Positions 1 to 6,132 are shown, counted from the stretch's first letter. The stretch is 21,446 nucleotides of DNA from JBGTCY01 sp041748615 (GCA_041748615.1 JBGTCY010000238.1:1-21446), one strand, 5' to 3'. A program made the numbers and translations. Notes: a model not told the origin generated them from the letters alone.

Positions 1-301
1 ACTAAGGTTAATTGTACCTTTTCTCACCTTATCTCCCTCAGTTTACTGAGTAAACAAACATTGTAAGGGGGGCGCGTGAAGTAACGCTTGAAGCGGGTGC
101 CGGCCCGGGGCCCGTTTCTCTCGCGGAGGAAAGGTGAGAGAAGGAAAAGAGGAAAGGTGATAAGGCGTGAAGGCGCTCCGCGCCATCACGATTGTTTTGA
201 TGAGAAAAGGAAGAAACTGCCGGAGCGCTCTACACGACCGGCACGGCTGCGAGGGAAGGTGCTGGGGCTTAATGCGTTTGTGCGCGAGATTTTCGCTCAG
301 T

Positions 302-370
302 CAGCCTCACCCCTGTGACGCTCGTCTGTTGGCGTGGTGTGTACTGCCCCTCTCCGAAAGAGAGGGGAAT
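302..370 (+). repeat. Interspersed ~75-bp repeat, copy 1
   Basis: It starts with CAGCCTCACCCC, continues with a middle block containing TTGGCGTGGTGTGTACTG, and ends in a hairpin with CCCCTCTC pairing to GAGAGGGG around the loop CGAAA, then GAAT. The same order occurs at 497, 3423, 3906 (truncated) and 6133, all on the same strand. It resembles a small non-autonomous palindromic element. Confidence 0.8.
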
Positions 371-496
371 TTTGTTTCGTTCTTTTTTTTTGAGAATTGA
401 GAAAAGGTTTTTTTTGATTTTGGAGTTTACATATTTATTTTTTTCCTTTTCTCAAAAAGGGCGGCCGGCTGTTTATTTTGCAGATTTCCGGGGGGG

Positions 497-569
497 CAGC
501 CTCACCCCCTGCGGAGTGTGCCGGTGGGCGCGGTGTGTGGCGCCCCCTCTCCGAAAGAGAGGGGGAATT
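497..569 (+). repeat. Interspersed ~75-bp repeat, copy 2
   Basis: This copy has the same start (CAGCCTCACCCC), middle block (GGGCGCGGTGTGTGG) and terminal hairpin followed by GAAT as copy 1. It is followed after two bases by a 20-bp GTGTAGTC... hairpin repeat, an arrangement seen again at 6133-6230, so the two repeats may form one composite unit. Confidence 0.8.
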
Positions 570-571
570 AA

Positions 572-591
572 GTGTAGTCGGAAGTGGCTAC
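572..591 (+). repeat. 20-bp GTAG/CTAC hairpin repeat, copy 1
   Basis: The sequence is GTGTAGTCGGAAGTGGCTAC. GTAGTC can pair with GGCTAC (one G-U) around a six-base loop. It is one of six dispersed copies in the left third of the window. Confidence 0.75.
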
Positions 592-642
592 GTTTAGAGG
601 GACGAGGGGCGCGGGGCGGGTGACGGGAGAAGCTGTTTAGGA

Positions 643-662
643 GTGTAGTCGGAAGTGGCTAC
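643..662 (+). repeat. 20-bp GTAG/CTAC hairpin repeat, copy 2
   Basis: It is identical to copy 1 over 20 bp and lies 71 bp downstream of it. Confidence 0.75.
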
Positions 663-690
663 GGTGGTGGCCTGTGAGAGCTGGTGAAGG

Positions 691-710
691 GTGTAGTCGG
701 ATGTAGCTAC
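691..710 (+). repeat. 20-bp GTAG/CTAC hairpin repeat, copy 3
   Basis: The sequence is GTGTAGTCGGATGTAGCTAC. It keeps the outer GTAG/CTAC pairing; the innermost pair is lost. It lies 48 bp from copy 2. Confidence 0.7.
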
Positions 711-718
711 GATTGTTT

Positions 719-747
719 AATTTATTTGCGTGAAATGCAAATAAATT
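719..747. terminator. AT-rich perfect inverted repeat, possible terminator
   Basis: AATTTATTTGC (719-729) is the exact reverse complement of GCAAATAAATT (737-747), with a 7-base loop. It lies just beyond the stop of the minus-strand small gene ending at 777, so it could end that transcript. The stem is weak and AT-rich, so an operator is also possible. Confidence 0.45.
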
Positions 748-776
748 GGCGTGTGGTGCAAATTATACGTGATGAG

Positions 777-1022
777 TCAGATGCGGCCGCGGTGTCGTGG
801 TGGTATTTGAATTGGTGGAAATAGTAGTTGTTTAATTTTTTTATTTTTAATAATTAATGCTTTGCAATTAATAGTCTCACAAGCGATCAAATAACCTTTT
901 ATTTTATCTGCTGACCAACCTTCGAATGATTGATTTTTTAAAAATTCAATGTCTTCTATCAGCGCTTTGATATCCTCGTTTGATTCTGTATTGATGATGG
1001 GCTGATGGTTTAGTTTTCGCAT
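777..1022 (-). CDS. Hypothetical small protein (81 aa)
   Basis: I do not recognise this 81-residue protein. It starts at an ATG and has a helical, acidic/basic first part (IKALIEDIEFLKNQ), followed by a Lys-rich stretch and a Pro/Arg tail. The tail reads into sequence that resembles the flanking repeat zone, so the natural end may be disturbed. It is AT-rich like the next minus-strand genes but separated from them by an inverted repeat at 1042-1093, so it is probably its own transcript. No function can be assigned. Confidence 0.45.
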   Translation of the reverse strand: MRKLNHQPIINTESNEDIKALIEDIEFLKNQSFEGWSADKIKGYLIACETINCKALIIKNKKIKQLLFPPIQIPPRHRGRI

Positions 1023-1041
1023 GTTGTTTATTTATAAAATT

Positions 1042-1093
1042 ACCGGTAGCCGTTGAGATACTCTATTCACTTAAAATAAAATCGGCTGCCGGT
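1042..1093 (-). terminator. Hairpin terminator after the small-gene operon
   Basis: ACCGGTAGCCG (1042-1052) pairs with CGGCTGCCGGT (1083-1093), ten of eleven positions plus one wobble, around a 30-base AT-rich loop. On the minus strand it lies six bases after the stop at 1099 and is followed by AATTTTATAAA. This fits transcription end for the operon coming from 2297. Confidence 0.55.
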
Positions 1094-1098
1094 TTGCT

Positions 1099-1302
1099 TT
1101 AGCCTTCAATCGCTTTTTTCATCTCGCTCCTGACCATGAAAATTGCAATGGCGATGCCCAGTAGAATCCATGGTAATGGAAAGAGCATCCATTCATCAGG
1201 TAATTTTTTTTTGGTTATTAAACCGCAAGCGTAGAGTAATACCGACAGGGGGAAGATGATAATGGTTATGAATAGCCAAATATTCCAGATGGTTCTTATC
1301 AT
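1099..1302 (-). CDS. Small two-helix membrane protein
   Basis: This is a 67-residue protein with two hydrophobic segments, at about residues 7-27 (LFITIIIFPLSVLLYACGLI) and 40-56 (LFPLPWILLGIAIAIFM), and a charged C-terminus. It follows the 63-aa gene by 5 bp and is the last gene of a four-gene minus-strand run starting near 2297. I do not recognise a family. Small membrane proteins next to toxin-antitoxin genes can be effectors or immunity proteins, but nothing here shows that. Confidence 0.6.
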   Translation of the reverse strand: MIRTIWNIWLFITIIIFPLSVLLYACGLITKKKLPDEWMLFPLPWILLGIAIAIFMVRSEMKKAIEG

Positions 1303-1307
1303 GGGTT

Positions 1308-1499
1308 TTATTTTTTCTTCGCTTCTTCCCGGATGATATGTTTGTGCAGTTTCATCAGTCTTTGAGCAGCGTCTATTTTATCATGACCAACAACAATTAC
1401 ATTGGGTAACTCATTGAAATAAGCTGTAATGGCTTTTGTTTTTTGGTCTGCAACTATCATGATTTTAAGTTTGCTGACGTCCGTTTTTTTATTACTCAT
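1308..1499 (-). CDS. HicB-like short protein, possible antitoxin
   Basis: This 63-residue protein has two short strands followed by a helix: KIMIVADQKTKAITAYFNEL, then PNVIVVGHDKIDAAQRLMKL. The order resembles the partial RNase H fold of HicB-type antitoxins, in which a strand ending in 'xELPgv' is followed by 'G.t..EA...l'. No DNA-binding C-terminus is present, so it would be a short HicB-like domain. It follows the PemK-like gene by 18 bp, and that gap carries a 15-bp AAGTATTATACGGTT element with a second copy upstream of the operon. The HicB assignment is tentative. Confidence 0.5.
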   Translation of the reverse strand: MSNKKTDVSKLKIMIVADQKTKAITAYFNELPNVIVVGHDKIDAAQRLMKLHKHIIREEAKKK

Positions 1500-1504
1500 G
1501 GTGA

Positions 1505-1519
1505 AAGTATTATACGGTT
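1505..1519 (-). promoter_or_regulatory. Duplicated 15-bp TATAAT-containing element, copy 1
   Basis: AAGTATTATACGGTT on the plus strand reads AACCGTATAATACTT on the minus strand. It lies 6 bp before the ATG of the HicB-like gene and is repeated exactly at 2381-2395, upstream of the first gene of the same run. It may be an operator or promoter core. Bacteroidetes promoters normally use TAnnTTTG, so a shared binding site seems likelier than a sigma-70 -10 box. Confidence 0.45.
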
Positions 1520-1859
1520 ATTCAGCTTCAAAGATTGATTGCGTGATTTTTTCTTTGATACGCTTGAAGGCTTCGGGCTTTACTGTGCCGATGTGCCTGA
1601 TGATATCATGAAACGAATACGTCTGAATGATGTGAGTTTTAATGTAGGTTGTCTTTGTCATTTTGAAACCGTTTACCATTTCCGGTGTCAGCTCCATGCT
1701 CATTTCTTCCGGCTCCTGTTTGCCGCTGCAAAGCACCGCGTAAAACATATCTTCCAGTTCGTGGATAGCTTCATTGCTGATGATGATTGCCGGGTGTGGC
1801 TTCATATTTTCATGAGGCAACTCATAAACCACTTCTACAATGTCGCGCTGGGTTGGCAT
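1518..1859 (-). CDS. PemK/MazF-like toxin candidate
   Basis: This 113-residue protein has the layout of the PemK/MazF plasmid-maintenance fold. RDIVEVVYELP near the N-terminus matches the first strand ('GdIv.v.f'), HPAIIISN near residue 23 matches 'RPalVls', and a central Y-x-V-L-C-S-G strand is followed by FKMTKTTYIKTHIIQTYS and IGTVKPEAFKRI, the usual end of the family. Known members are mRNA endonucleases. The ATG follows the TAG of the upstream 145-aa gene with no gap, so the two are translationally linked. The usual GD start motif is RD here. I am fairly sure of the fold, less of the activity. Confidence 0.65.
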   Translation of the reverse strand: MPTQRDIVEVVYELPHENMKPHPAIIISNEAIHELEDMFYAVLCSGKQEPEEMSMELTPEMVNGFKMTKTTYIKTHIIQTYSFHDIIRHIGTVKPEAFKRIKEKITQSIFEAE

Positions 1860-2297
1860 CTACAAATATTTTGCAATGGCGGGATTTTTTTTCGTGCGGC
1901 TCATGTAGTGAAATGAAGCGCGAACGCTGTCTTTTTGTGAAGCTGCTTTTGTTAAACCGGATTTGATATCAATCAGTACGCTGAAAAATTCCATTGATGC
2001 TTTACGGAATCGCTCGAACTCAGGATCCTGTATTGTTTCAATTTCTCTTTGGGCATTCGTGATTGCTTCAGAAAAAGCTTTCATGAATTCCAAATCGGTT
2101 TGCGCCTGCTCGGGCGTGAGTTCTGCTAAATAGCGGATTTCTTTTTTCAAAAGCTTAGTGGCTTCCTCAATCCGGGGGATGGCATAAGCCTGGTATTGGT
2201 TCCATACCATTTGCCGGATTCCTGCAAATGTACCCATCGTTTGAAAAACGATTTTTTGGAGACCGCTCGTGTGATTATTTTCTATGGCTAACAGCAT
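1860..2297 (-). CDS. Hypothetical helical protein upstream of the PemK-like gene
   Basis: I do not recognise this mostly helical protein, rich in Glu/Lys/Gln/Ala. A longer reading frame exists from a TTG at 2318, but that codon abuts the 20-bp hairpin repeat at 2321-2340. The ATG at 2297 (145 aa, MLLAIENNHTSG) is the better start. Its stop is directly followed by the ATG of the PemK-like gene, so it could be that toxin's partner by position. It has no visible DNA-binding motif and is long for a classical antitoxin. Confidence 0.55.
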   Translation of the reverse strand: MLLAIENNHTSGLQKIVFQTMGTFAGIRQMVWNQYQAYAIPRIEEATKLLKKEIRYLAELTPEQAQTDLEFMKAFSEAITNAQREIETIQDPEFERFRKASMEFFSVLIDIKSGLTKAASQKDSVRASFHYMSRTKKNPAIAKYL

Positions 2298-2320
2298 CTT
2301 GTCCTTTTTCTTGTGCAAGT

Positions 2321-2340
2321 GTAGCCACTTCTGACTACAC
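2321..2340 (-). repeat. 20-bp GTAG/CTAC hairpin repeat, copy 4 (inverted)
   Basis: On the minus strand it reads GTGTAGTCAGAAGTGGCTAC, one base different from copies 1 and 2. It is the only copy in the opposite orientation and lies directly upstream of the 145-aa gene. Confidence 0.75.
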
Positions 2341-2380
2341 CAAACATTTCATAAAGTTAAGCTAACGCGTGGGAATATGC

Positions 2381-2395
2381 AAGTATTATACGGTT
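2381..2395 (-). promoter_or_regulatory. Duplicated 15-bp TATAAT-containing element, copy 2
   Basis: This is an exact copy of the AAGTATTATACGGTT element at 1505-1519. Here it is about 85 bp upstream of the first gene of the small-gene operon and about 105 bp before the divergent recombinase gene. It may be the main regulatory site of the toxin-like operon. Confidence 0.45.
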
Positions 2396-2499
2396 TACAA
2401 AATTGGTTGTTTCTATCAGGATATTTCACCACGATATTCATCGTCTCATCTGATTGATAAATATCAAATGTTTACATAAATGATTTTTTATTTTGTGCG

Positions 2500-3441
2500 A
2501 TGAAAGTAAAATCATTTTTCCAGTTGTTCGATGCCACTTATGAGCGGATGAAGTCGGGTGATTTGTTGACGCCTTCCGGGAATATTTACCGGGATATTTC
2601 TTTGTGTAATTATCGGTTTCTGCGCGTGAATTTAGAGCGTTACGGCTCGCCTGGTGACACGCTCGATGCGGAATGGTGTGAAGGGTTCAGAAAATGGATG
2701 CTGTCGCGTGGTAAAGCTAAAAACACCATTAGCACGAAGATGGGTTGCCTAAAGTCAATGTTGACTAAATTAAATGATTCCGGAGAGCGTGTTTATGACG
2801 GCAGCGATATCATTAATTCTGCTGAAACAACAACTCATGTTTATGTTACACGCGCTGAAATCATCAGACTGATGGAATTGGATTTAAGGCACGTGCCGGG
2901 CTATGAGCGCATTCGTGATGTGTTTGTGCTGCATTGTTATGTCGGCTTGCGCTTCACTGATTTAATCAAGCTGCTACAGCATCCACAGCGATATCTGCGG
3001 CAGGAAGCCGGCAGCACGTTTTTTGAATTGCTCACTAACAAAACGGGCGAGGTAGTGACCATACCGGTTGCCGCAATGGCTCAGCGCGTGATGGAGAAGC
3101 GCGGTTATGATTTTGGCGGGCGATTCAGTTATTCGTTTTATAACCGCGCCCTGAAGCGTCTGGGTCAAATTGCAGGATTCAATGATGAAATCGTTTGCAC
3201 GCGGACCAATGGCGGCAGGCGTGTGAGCCGCATCATGAAAAAATATGAACTCCTGAGCAGTCACACTGCCAGGCGCAGCTTCGCAACGAATGCTTTCCTT
3301 GCCGGTGTGCCGGTGATTGGCATTATGCAGATTACCGGGCACAAGTCGCAGGCTAATTTCATGCGTTACATAAGGTGCAGTTCGATGGAAAGCGCGATTA
3401 GTATCGCGGGGCATGAGTTTTTCAGCCTCACCCCCCGTTGA
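2500..3441 (+). CDS. Tyrosine recombinase / integrase
   Basis: A 313-residue site-specific recombinase of the phage-integrase type common in Bacteroidetes. An N-terminal SAM-like core-binding domain covers about residues 5-100. The catalytic domain shows R151 (CYVGLRFTDL), K181 in the beta hairpin, the H255-x-x-R258 box (SSHTARRSF), H281 (ITGHKS) and the nucleophile Y290 (FMRYI), so the active site is complete. A long N-terminal arm-binding domain is absent. It is divergent from the toxin-like operon. Its last codons and stop (after AGHEFF) lie within the CAGCCTCACCCC start of a ~75-bp repeat, so the repeat has probably replaced the original C-terminus. Which element it mobilises is unclear, because it faces away from the minus-strand block and is separated from it by accessory DNA. 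Confidence 0.9.
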   Translation: MKVKSFFQLFDATYERMKSGDLLTPSGNIYRDISLCNYRFLRVNLERYGSPGDTLDAEWCEGFRKWMLSRGKAKNTISTKMGCLKSMLTKLNDSGERVYDGSDIINSAETTTHVYVTRAEIIRLMELDLRHVPGYERIRDVFVLHCYVGLRFTDLIKLLQHPQRYLRQEAGSTFFELLTNKTGEVVTIPVAAMAQRVMEKRGYDFGGRFSYSFYNRALKRLGQIAGFNDEIVCTRTNGGRRVSRIMKKYELLSSHTARRSFATNAFLAGVPVIGIMQITGHKSQANFMRYIRCSSMESAISIAGHEFFSLTPR

Positions 3442-3494
3442 GTGTGCCGGTTGGCGTGGTGTTTAACCGCCCCTCTCCGAAAGAGAGGGGGAAT
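3423..3494 (+). repeat. Interspersed ~75-bp repeat, copy 3, overlapping the recombinase stop
   Basis: The copy is complete: CAGCCTCACCCC start, TTGGCGTGGTGTTTAACC middle, hairpin CCCCTCTC/GAGAGGGG, then GAAT. The recombinase stop codon TGA is at 3439-3441, inside the repeat, so the repeat supplies both a stop and a hairpin that could end transcription. Confidence 0.8.
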
Positions 3495-3610
3495 GAAGCT
3501 CATTTCTAACATTTCAGGACTAAAATCTGACTGTTTCAAAGAAAAACCTTGCTTTTTCCCTCCCAATATACCCTATAATCAGGGGGGTAGGTTTTTTGGG
3601 AGGTTTTTAT

Positions 3611-3707
3611 AAGGTTTTATATAAGGTTTTGCCAGAGGTTACAGGTTACGGAGGGTTTTTTATACATAGCGAAATCGCACATATGGAAGGTTTTATGTAA
3701 GGTTTTG
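3611..3707 (+). repeat. Iteron-like AAGGTTTT direct repeats
   Basis: AAGGTTTTATATAAGGTTTT at 3611-3630 recurs at 3687-3706 with one change (ATG for ATA), and single AGGTTTT units lie before and between. Each copy is itself a double unit, AAGGTTTTAT then TAAGGTTTTG. Repeats of this kind next to a recombinase may bind a replication or recombination protein. Confidence 0.5.
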
Positions 3708-3905
3708 TGGACACTCCAGGTTAGAGAGCATGTAAAATATTCTGGACACAGGCAAAAAAAAGGGCAAAAAAGGGCGTTTTTGCCCCTAAAACGTACATTT
3801 CAGGGGTTGAAGGGGGTTAAAACGGGTGAAAAAAGGGTGAAAATCCGAAAATCGGGGTTTTTGGGGTATTTTGGGTGTTTTCCGGAATGGCTTAACCTGT
3901 AAAAT

Positions 3906-3960
3906 AGCCTCACCCAGGTGGAATTTATCGTTTGGCGTGGTGTTTACTGCCCCTCTCTGT
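3906..3960 (+). repeat. Interspersed ~75-bp repeat, copy 4, truncated
   Basis: AGCCTCACCC is followed by TTTGGCGTGGTGTTTACTG and then the first arm CCCCTCTC. After that the sequence switches to unrelated GC-rich DNA, so the second hairpin arm is missing. The break coincides with the start of the double stem at 3961. Confidence 0.7.
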
Positions 3961-4008
3961 GCGCCCGGTCACCGCCATCACAGCCGGGCGCGCGCGACTT
4001 CGCGGTGA
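3961..4008 (+). other. GC-rich interleaved stems upstream of the NYN gene
   Basis: GCGCCCGG (3961-3968) pairs with CCGGGCGC (3984-3991). TCACCGC (3969-3975), in the loop of that stem, is complementary to GCGGTGA (4002-4008) beyond it. Interleaved pairing like this is the pattern of an H-type pseudoknot. It lies 40 bp before the NYN start codon and could be part of its leader; it could equally be a damaged mobile-element end. Confidence 0.4.
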
Positions 4009-4047
4009 TGTAGGTCCTGTATTTTACTTATTATTGTGCTCAAAAAT

Positions 4048-4662
4048 ATGAATAAGGTAATTTTTTACATTGATGGTTATAATTTCTACTATGGTTTGAA
4101 ACACAAGAACTGGAAGCAGTTCTATTGGTTAGATATCGTTTTATTTTGCAGTAAGTTTTTGAGGAGAAATCAAGAATTAGCTGGTGTGAAATACTTTTCA
4201 GCGCCTGCAGTATCAAACGATAAGTATAAAAATCAGAATGCTTTCTTTTCGGCTAATAAAAACAATCCTCAATTTACCCTTATCCTTGGTAAGTATATCA
4301 AGAAAAAGGTTAAATGCTCAGGTTGTAATTCCAAATACCTGGTTCGTGAAGAAAAGCAAACAGATGTGAATATTGCTACTAATATGATTAGTGATGTTTT
4401 TAATAACAGATGCGATATTTCTATCATTGTTTCTGCTGATAGTGATCTGGTGCCTCCTGTAAAGCTAATTCGTGAAATAAAACCTAATCATAAAGTGTTT
4501 GTTTATTTTCCTCCAAAAAGGTTTTCATCTGAACTCAATGAGTTAGCTGATTCATCAGTTAATTTAGAGGCTCACAGGCTGAAATTTGAAGAATCTGTTT
4601 TGCCAGACAGGCTGAAACTTTCTAATAATGTGATGATTACGAAACCACTGAAGTGGTTGTAA
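4048..4662 (+). CDS. NYN-domain protein (PIN-like RNase, LabA/DUF88 type)
   Basis: A 204-residue protein of the NYN family, predicted RNases with a PIN-like fold. The acidic-site motifs are in the usual order: D9 in YIDGYNFYYGL, D106 in EEKQTDVNIATNM, and D131/D133 in SADSDLVPPVKLI, followed by a strand KVFVYFPP. An insert with a CxxC pair (C90-SG-C93) suggests a small metal-binding or reduced zinc-ribbon element, with no second pair seen. A GTG four codons upstream is in frame, but the ATG at 4048 gives the canonical N-terminus. It is a single gene between repeats, with a hairpin right after the stop. The biological target is unknown; RNA cleavage is inferred from the family. Confidence 0.85.
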   Translation: MNKVIFYIDGYNFYYGLKHKNWKQFYWLDIVLFCSKFLRRNQELAGVKYFSAPAVSNDKYKNQNAFFSANKNNPQFTLILGKYIKKKVKCSGCNSKYLVREEKQTDVNIATNMISDVFNNRCDISIIVSADSDLVPPVKLIREIKPNHKVFVYFPPKRFSSELNELADSSVNLEAHRLKFEESVLPDRLKLSNNVMITKPLKWL

Positions 4663-4690
4663 AAAAAAGGGCTCCGTTTTTCAGGAGCCC
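4661..4690. terminator. Intrinsic terminator after the NYN gene
   Basis: GGGCTCC (4669-4675) pairs with GGAGCCC (4684-4690). On the minus strand the hairpin is followed by eight T, a classical intrinsic terminator for transcription arriving from the exonuclease gene at 5461. On the plus strand the T-run is inside the loop, so termination of the NYN transcript would be less efficient. Confidence 0.65.
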
Positions 4691-4928
4691 GTGCCTTAGG
4701 ATTTTTCACCCAAGGGTTGCGATTAAAAACTGCATCGTTTAACGATACAAGTTTTTAAATTATTTCCACAAAGGTAGTCCAAAGTTTTTTAAATAAAAAT
4801 TTTCTTTTCGCTACATTAAGCAACAAAGTTTCTTTGTCAATAATTCTTTTTACGCAAAAACTATACCTGTTGTTTATTCATACTTATCTTATGTAGTAAA
4901 GGCTCGTGCGCCTGTCAAGCAGTTGCAA

Positions 4929-4948
4929 GTGTAGCCGGAACAGGCTAC
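4929..4948 (+). repeat. 20-bp GTAG/CTAC hairpin repeat, copy 5
   Basis: The sequence is GTGTAGCCGGAACAGGCTAC. Here the G-U pair of copies 1 and 2 is a G-C pair (GTAGCC with GGCTAC), so the stem is kept while the sequence changes. The preceding bases TGCAA are shared with the sequence beside copy 4. Confidence 0.75.
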
Positions 4949-5176
4949 GTTACTTTTATTCTACCGGCAGAAAACCGCTTTCGGCATATACCCACCGCTA
5001 TTTCTGCGCGATTGCAGGGGGCGTCAAGGTTTTTGCGCAATAAAAATACGACCGCTTTGCCCGTAAAAAAATAAAAATGAGAAGGGGTGGAGATTTTTTT
5101 GGCAAAACCCGGAGGGCTTGACCTTGACACCCCCCGTGCGCGGGCAATATTTTTGTATATGCCGGATGCGGTTTTG

Positions 5177-5343
5177 CGCGAAGGCGCAGCGCTGGCTCTG
5201 AGCGAGCCGCCATGAGCCGAGCTTGTGACGGTGCTGACCTGACGAACGTAGCAGAGCGGAGCTGAGGAGGGGCGGCACGGTCACAACTTGCGCATTCACA
5301 GTTCTTGAAAACATGTTTGCGTGCCCGACAAATATTGTGCGCA
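5177..5343. other. Nested inverted repeats, possible structured RNA or transfer/recombination site
   Basis: TTGTGAC-G-GTGC (about 5223-5234) pairs with GCAC-G-GTCACAA (about 5275-5286), eleven pairs with one G-G mismatch. It is flanked by small hairpins such as GGCTC/GAGCC near 5193-5207 and GCGC/GCGC near 5177-5188. A further pair TTGCGCA (5288-5294) and TGCGCAA (5337-5343) encloses an AT-rich segment. I have the impression that similar sequence is dispersed in Bacteroidetes genomes, but cannot check it here. Confidence 0.4.
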
Positions 5344-5460
5344 ATTATGTTTTCACGTGATGAGCACCGGATTAAGTTCTGCTAATAGATTGTAAAAAAC
5401 AACTGACGAGCAACGCTACTAATGCGACACGATAAATAAACGAAACCGGAAGCGCCACAC

Positions 5461-6072
5461 TTAGGCATTCATCTTAACCGGCTTCATGAGCAACCCGGAC
5501 AACCAGGCTCCAGTTGGTTCATGTTTCATGAAGACAATCATCTTGAGCATTACCAGGTATCTCACATCTTCATGATTATACTTCAGCACGTGTTGTTTTT
5601 GCACCGGGTCGCGCCAATCTTTGTAGATGGAAAAAATGTTGTCCTTATATTTTTTTTCACTGCGCCTGATGCCGAAATATTTTTCTACTGAAGATAGCTT
5701 GTACGAGGACAAATCCGGTTCCAATCTCCGAATAATTTTCAGGAAGTTGAGACACCGGTATTTCTCCCTGAAGGGAAAACGGAAGCGCTTCTCGAGCATC
5801 CCGATATCAGGACCATACACAATGACGTAGCCGGTGCACCGGGTGAAGATATCGAGCACGTCACTGCGGTGGATGTTGCGGTGATACGACTGATGCAGGG
5901 AGACGCTGCCGGTGTAGGTATCTTCCAGCGCGTAACCAATCAGGAAGATACGTTGGTCGGGGAACCATTCACAGTCGAGGTAGAGATTCACCAAGGGACC
6001 GGCTTTGCCCTTAAAGATAAATAATTTATGATTTAGGGCGCTTTCGGATGTTTTCGTGAAAAACGGCTTCAT
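5461..6072 (-). CDS. RNase H-fold 3'-5' exonuclease-like protein (YprB/RNase_H_2 type)
   Basis: A 203-residue protein with the features of the YprB-like ribonuclease-H-fold exonuclease domain. From the ATG at 6072: D33-x-E35 in NLYLDCEWFPDQRIFLIGYA (motif I), D89 in VIVYGPDIGMLEKRF (motif II), SVEKYFGIRR near 128-137, and KYNHEDVRYL with D169 (motif III, YNxxDV). The family is predicted to degrade nucleic acid from the 3' end. The frame is open further upstream to a GTG at 6141 inside a ~75-bp repeat; that extra N-terminus is low-complexity and probably not native. It is a lone gene between the repeat and the intrinsic terminator at 4661. Confidence 0.7.
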   Translation of the reverse strand: MKPFFTKTSESALNHKLFIFKGKAGPLVNLYLDCEWFPDQRIFLIGYALEDTYTGSVSLHQSYHRNIHRSDVLDIFTRCTGYVIVYGPDIGMLEKRFRFPFREKYRCLNFLKIIRRLEPDLSSYKLSSVEKYFGIRRSEKKYKDNIFSIYKDWRDPVQKQHVLKYNHEDVRYLVMLKMIVFMKHEPTGAWLSGLLMKPVKMNA

Positions 6073-6132
6073 TAGCTGCGCTGTAATGAACGAACGCGAG
6101 CTTGCCGGTATCTCAGTACCCCCCTTTTTTGA

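Larger units (their letters stand above)
1..776. other. Repeat-rich intergenic stretch without a convincing gene
   Basis: I see no reliable gene here. The open frames that exist are short, rich in Arg/Gly/Phe runs, overlap one another and pass through interspersed repeats. The region holds two copies of a ~75-bp repeat ending in a C-rich/G-rich hairpin, three copies of a 20-bp GTAG...CTAC hairpin, purine-rich direct repeats (GGAAAGGTGA near 128 and 152) and an AT-rich perfect inverted repeat near 719-747. Confidence 0.6.
3495..4035. other. Gene-free stretch with G/T-rich direct repeats
   Basis: There is no convincing gene between the recombinase and the NYN gene. The region holds repeated AGGTTTT motifs (3588-3707), a strongly G-over-C-skewed segment with many GGG/GGGG runs (about 3759-3880), a hairpin GGGCAAAAA/TTTTTGCCC at 3762-3785, a truncated ~75-bp repeat and a GC-rich double stem at 3961-4008. 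An origin or attachment region is possible. Confidence 0.5.
4691..5460. other. Gene-free stretch, AT-rich then highly structured and GC-rich
   Basis: No gene is supported. 4691-4928 is AT-rich and looks empty apart from small palindromes such as the one around TCGTTTAACGA. 4929-4948 is a dispersed hairpin repeat. 5160-5345 is GC-rich with several nested inverted repeats. Frames open on the minus strand in the GC-rich part give low-complexity proteins with no family features. Confidence 0.5.

Noticed and set aside
88..623. Three overlapping open frames on the plus strand
   Set aside because: They overlap each other, run through two interspersed repeats, have biased Arg/Gly/Phe composition and no family features.
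2974..3414. 146-aa minus-strand frame opposite the recombinase
   Set aside because: It is fully antisense to the recombinase catalytic domain, whose active-site residues are all present.
3705..3902. 65-aa plus-strand frame after the recombinase
   Set aside because: Its Lys/Gly/Phe composition simply reflects the G-run-rich non-coding strand; the frame ends in a repeat.
4945..5344. Minus-strand open frames of 61-106 residues in the GC-rich structured region
   Set aside because: They overlap in different frames across inverted repeats and have no domain or plausible start; more likely a repeat sequence read as protein.
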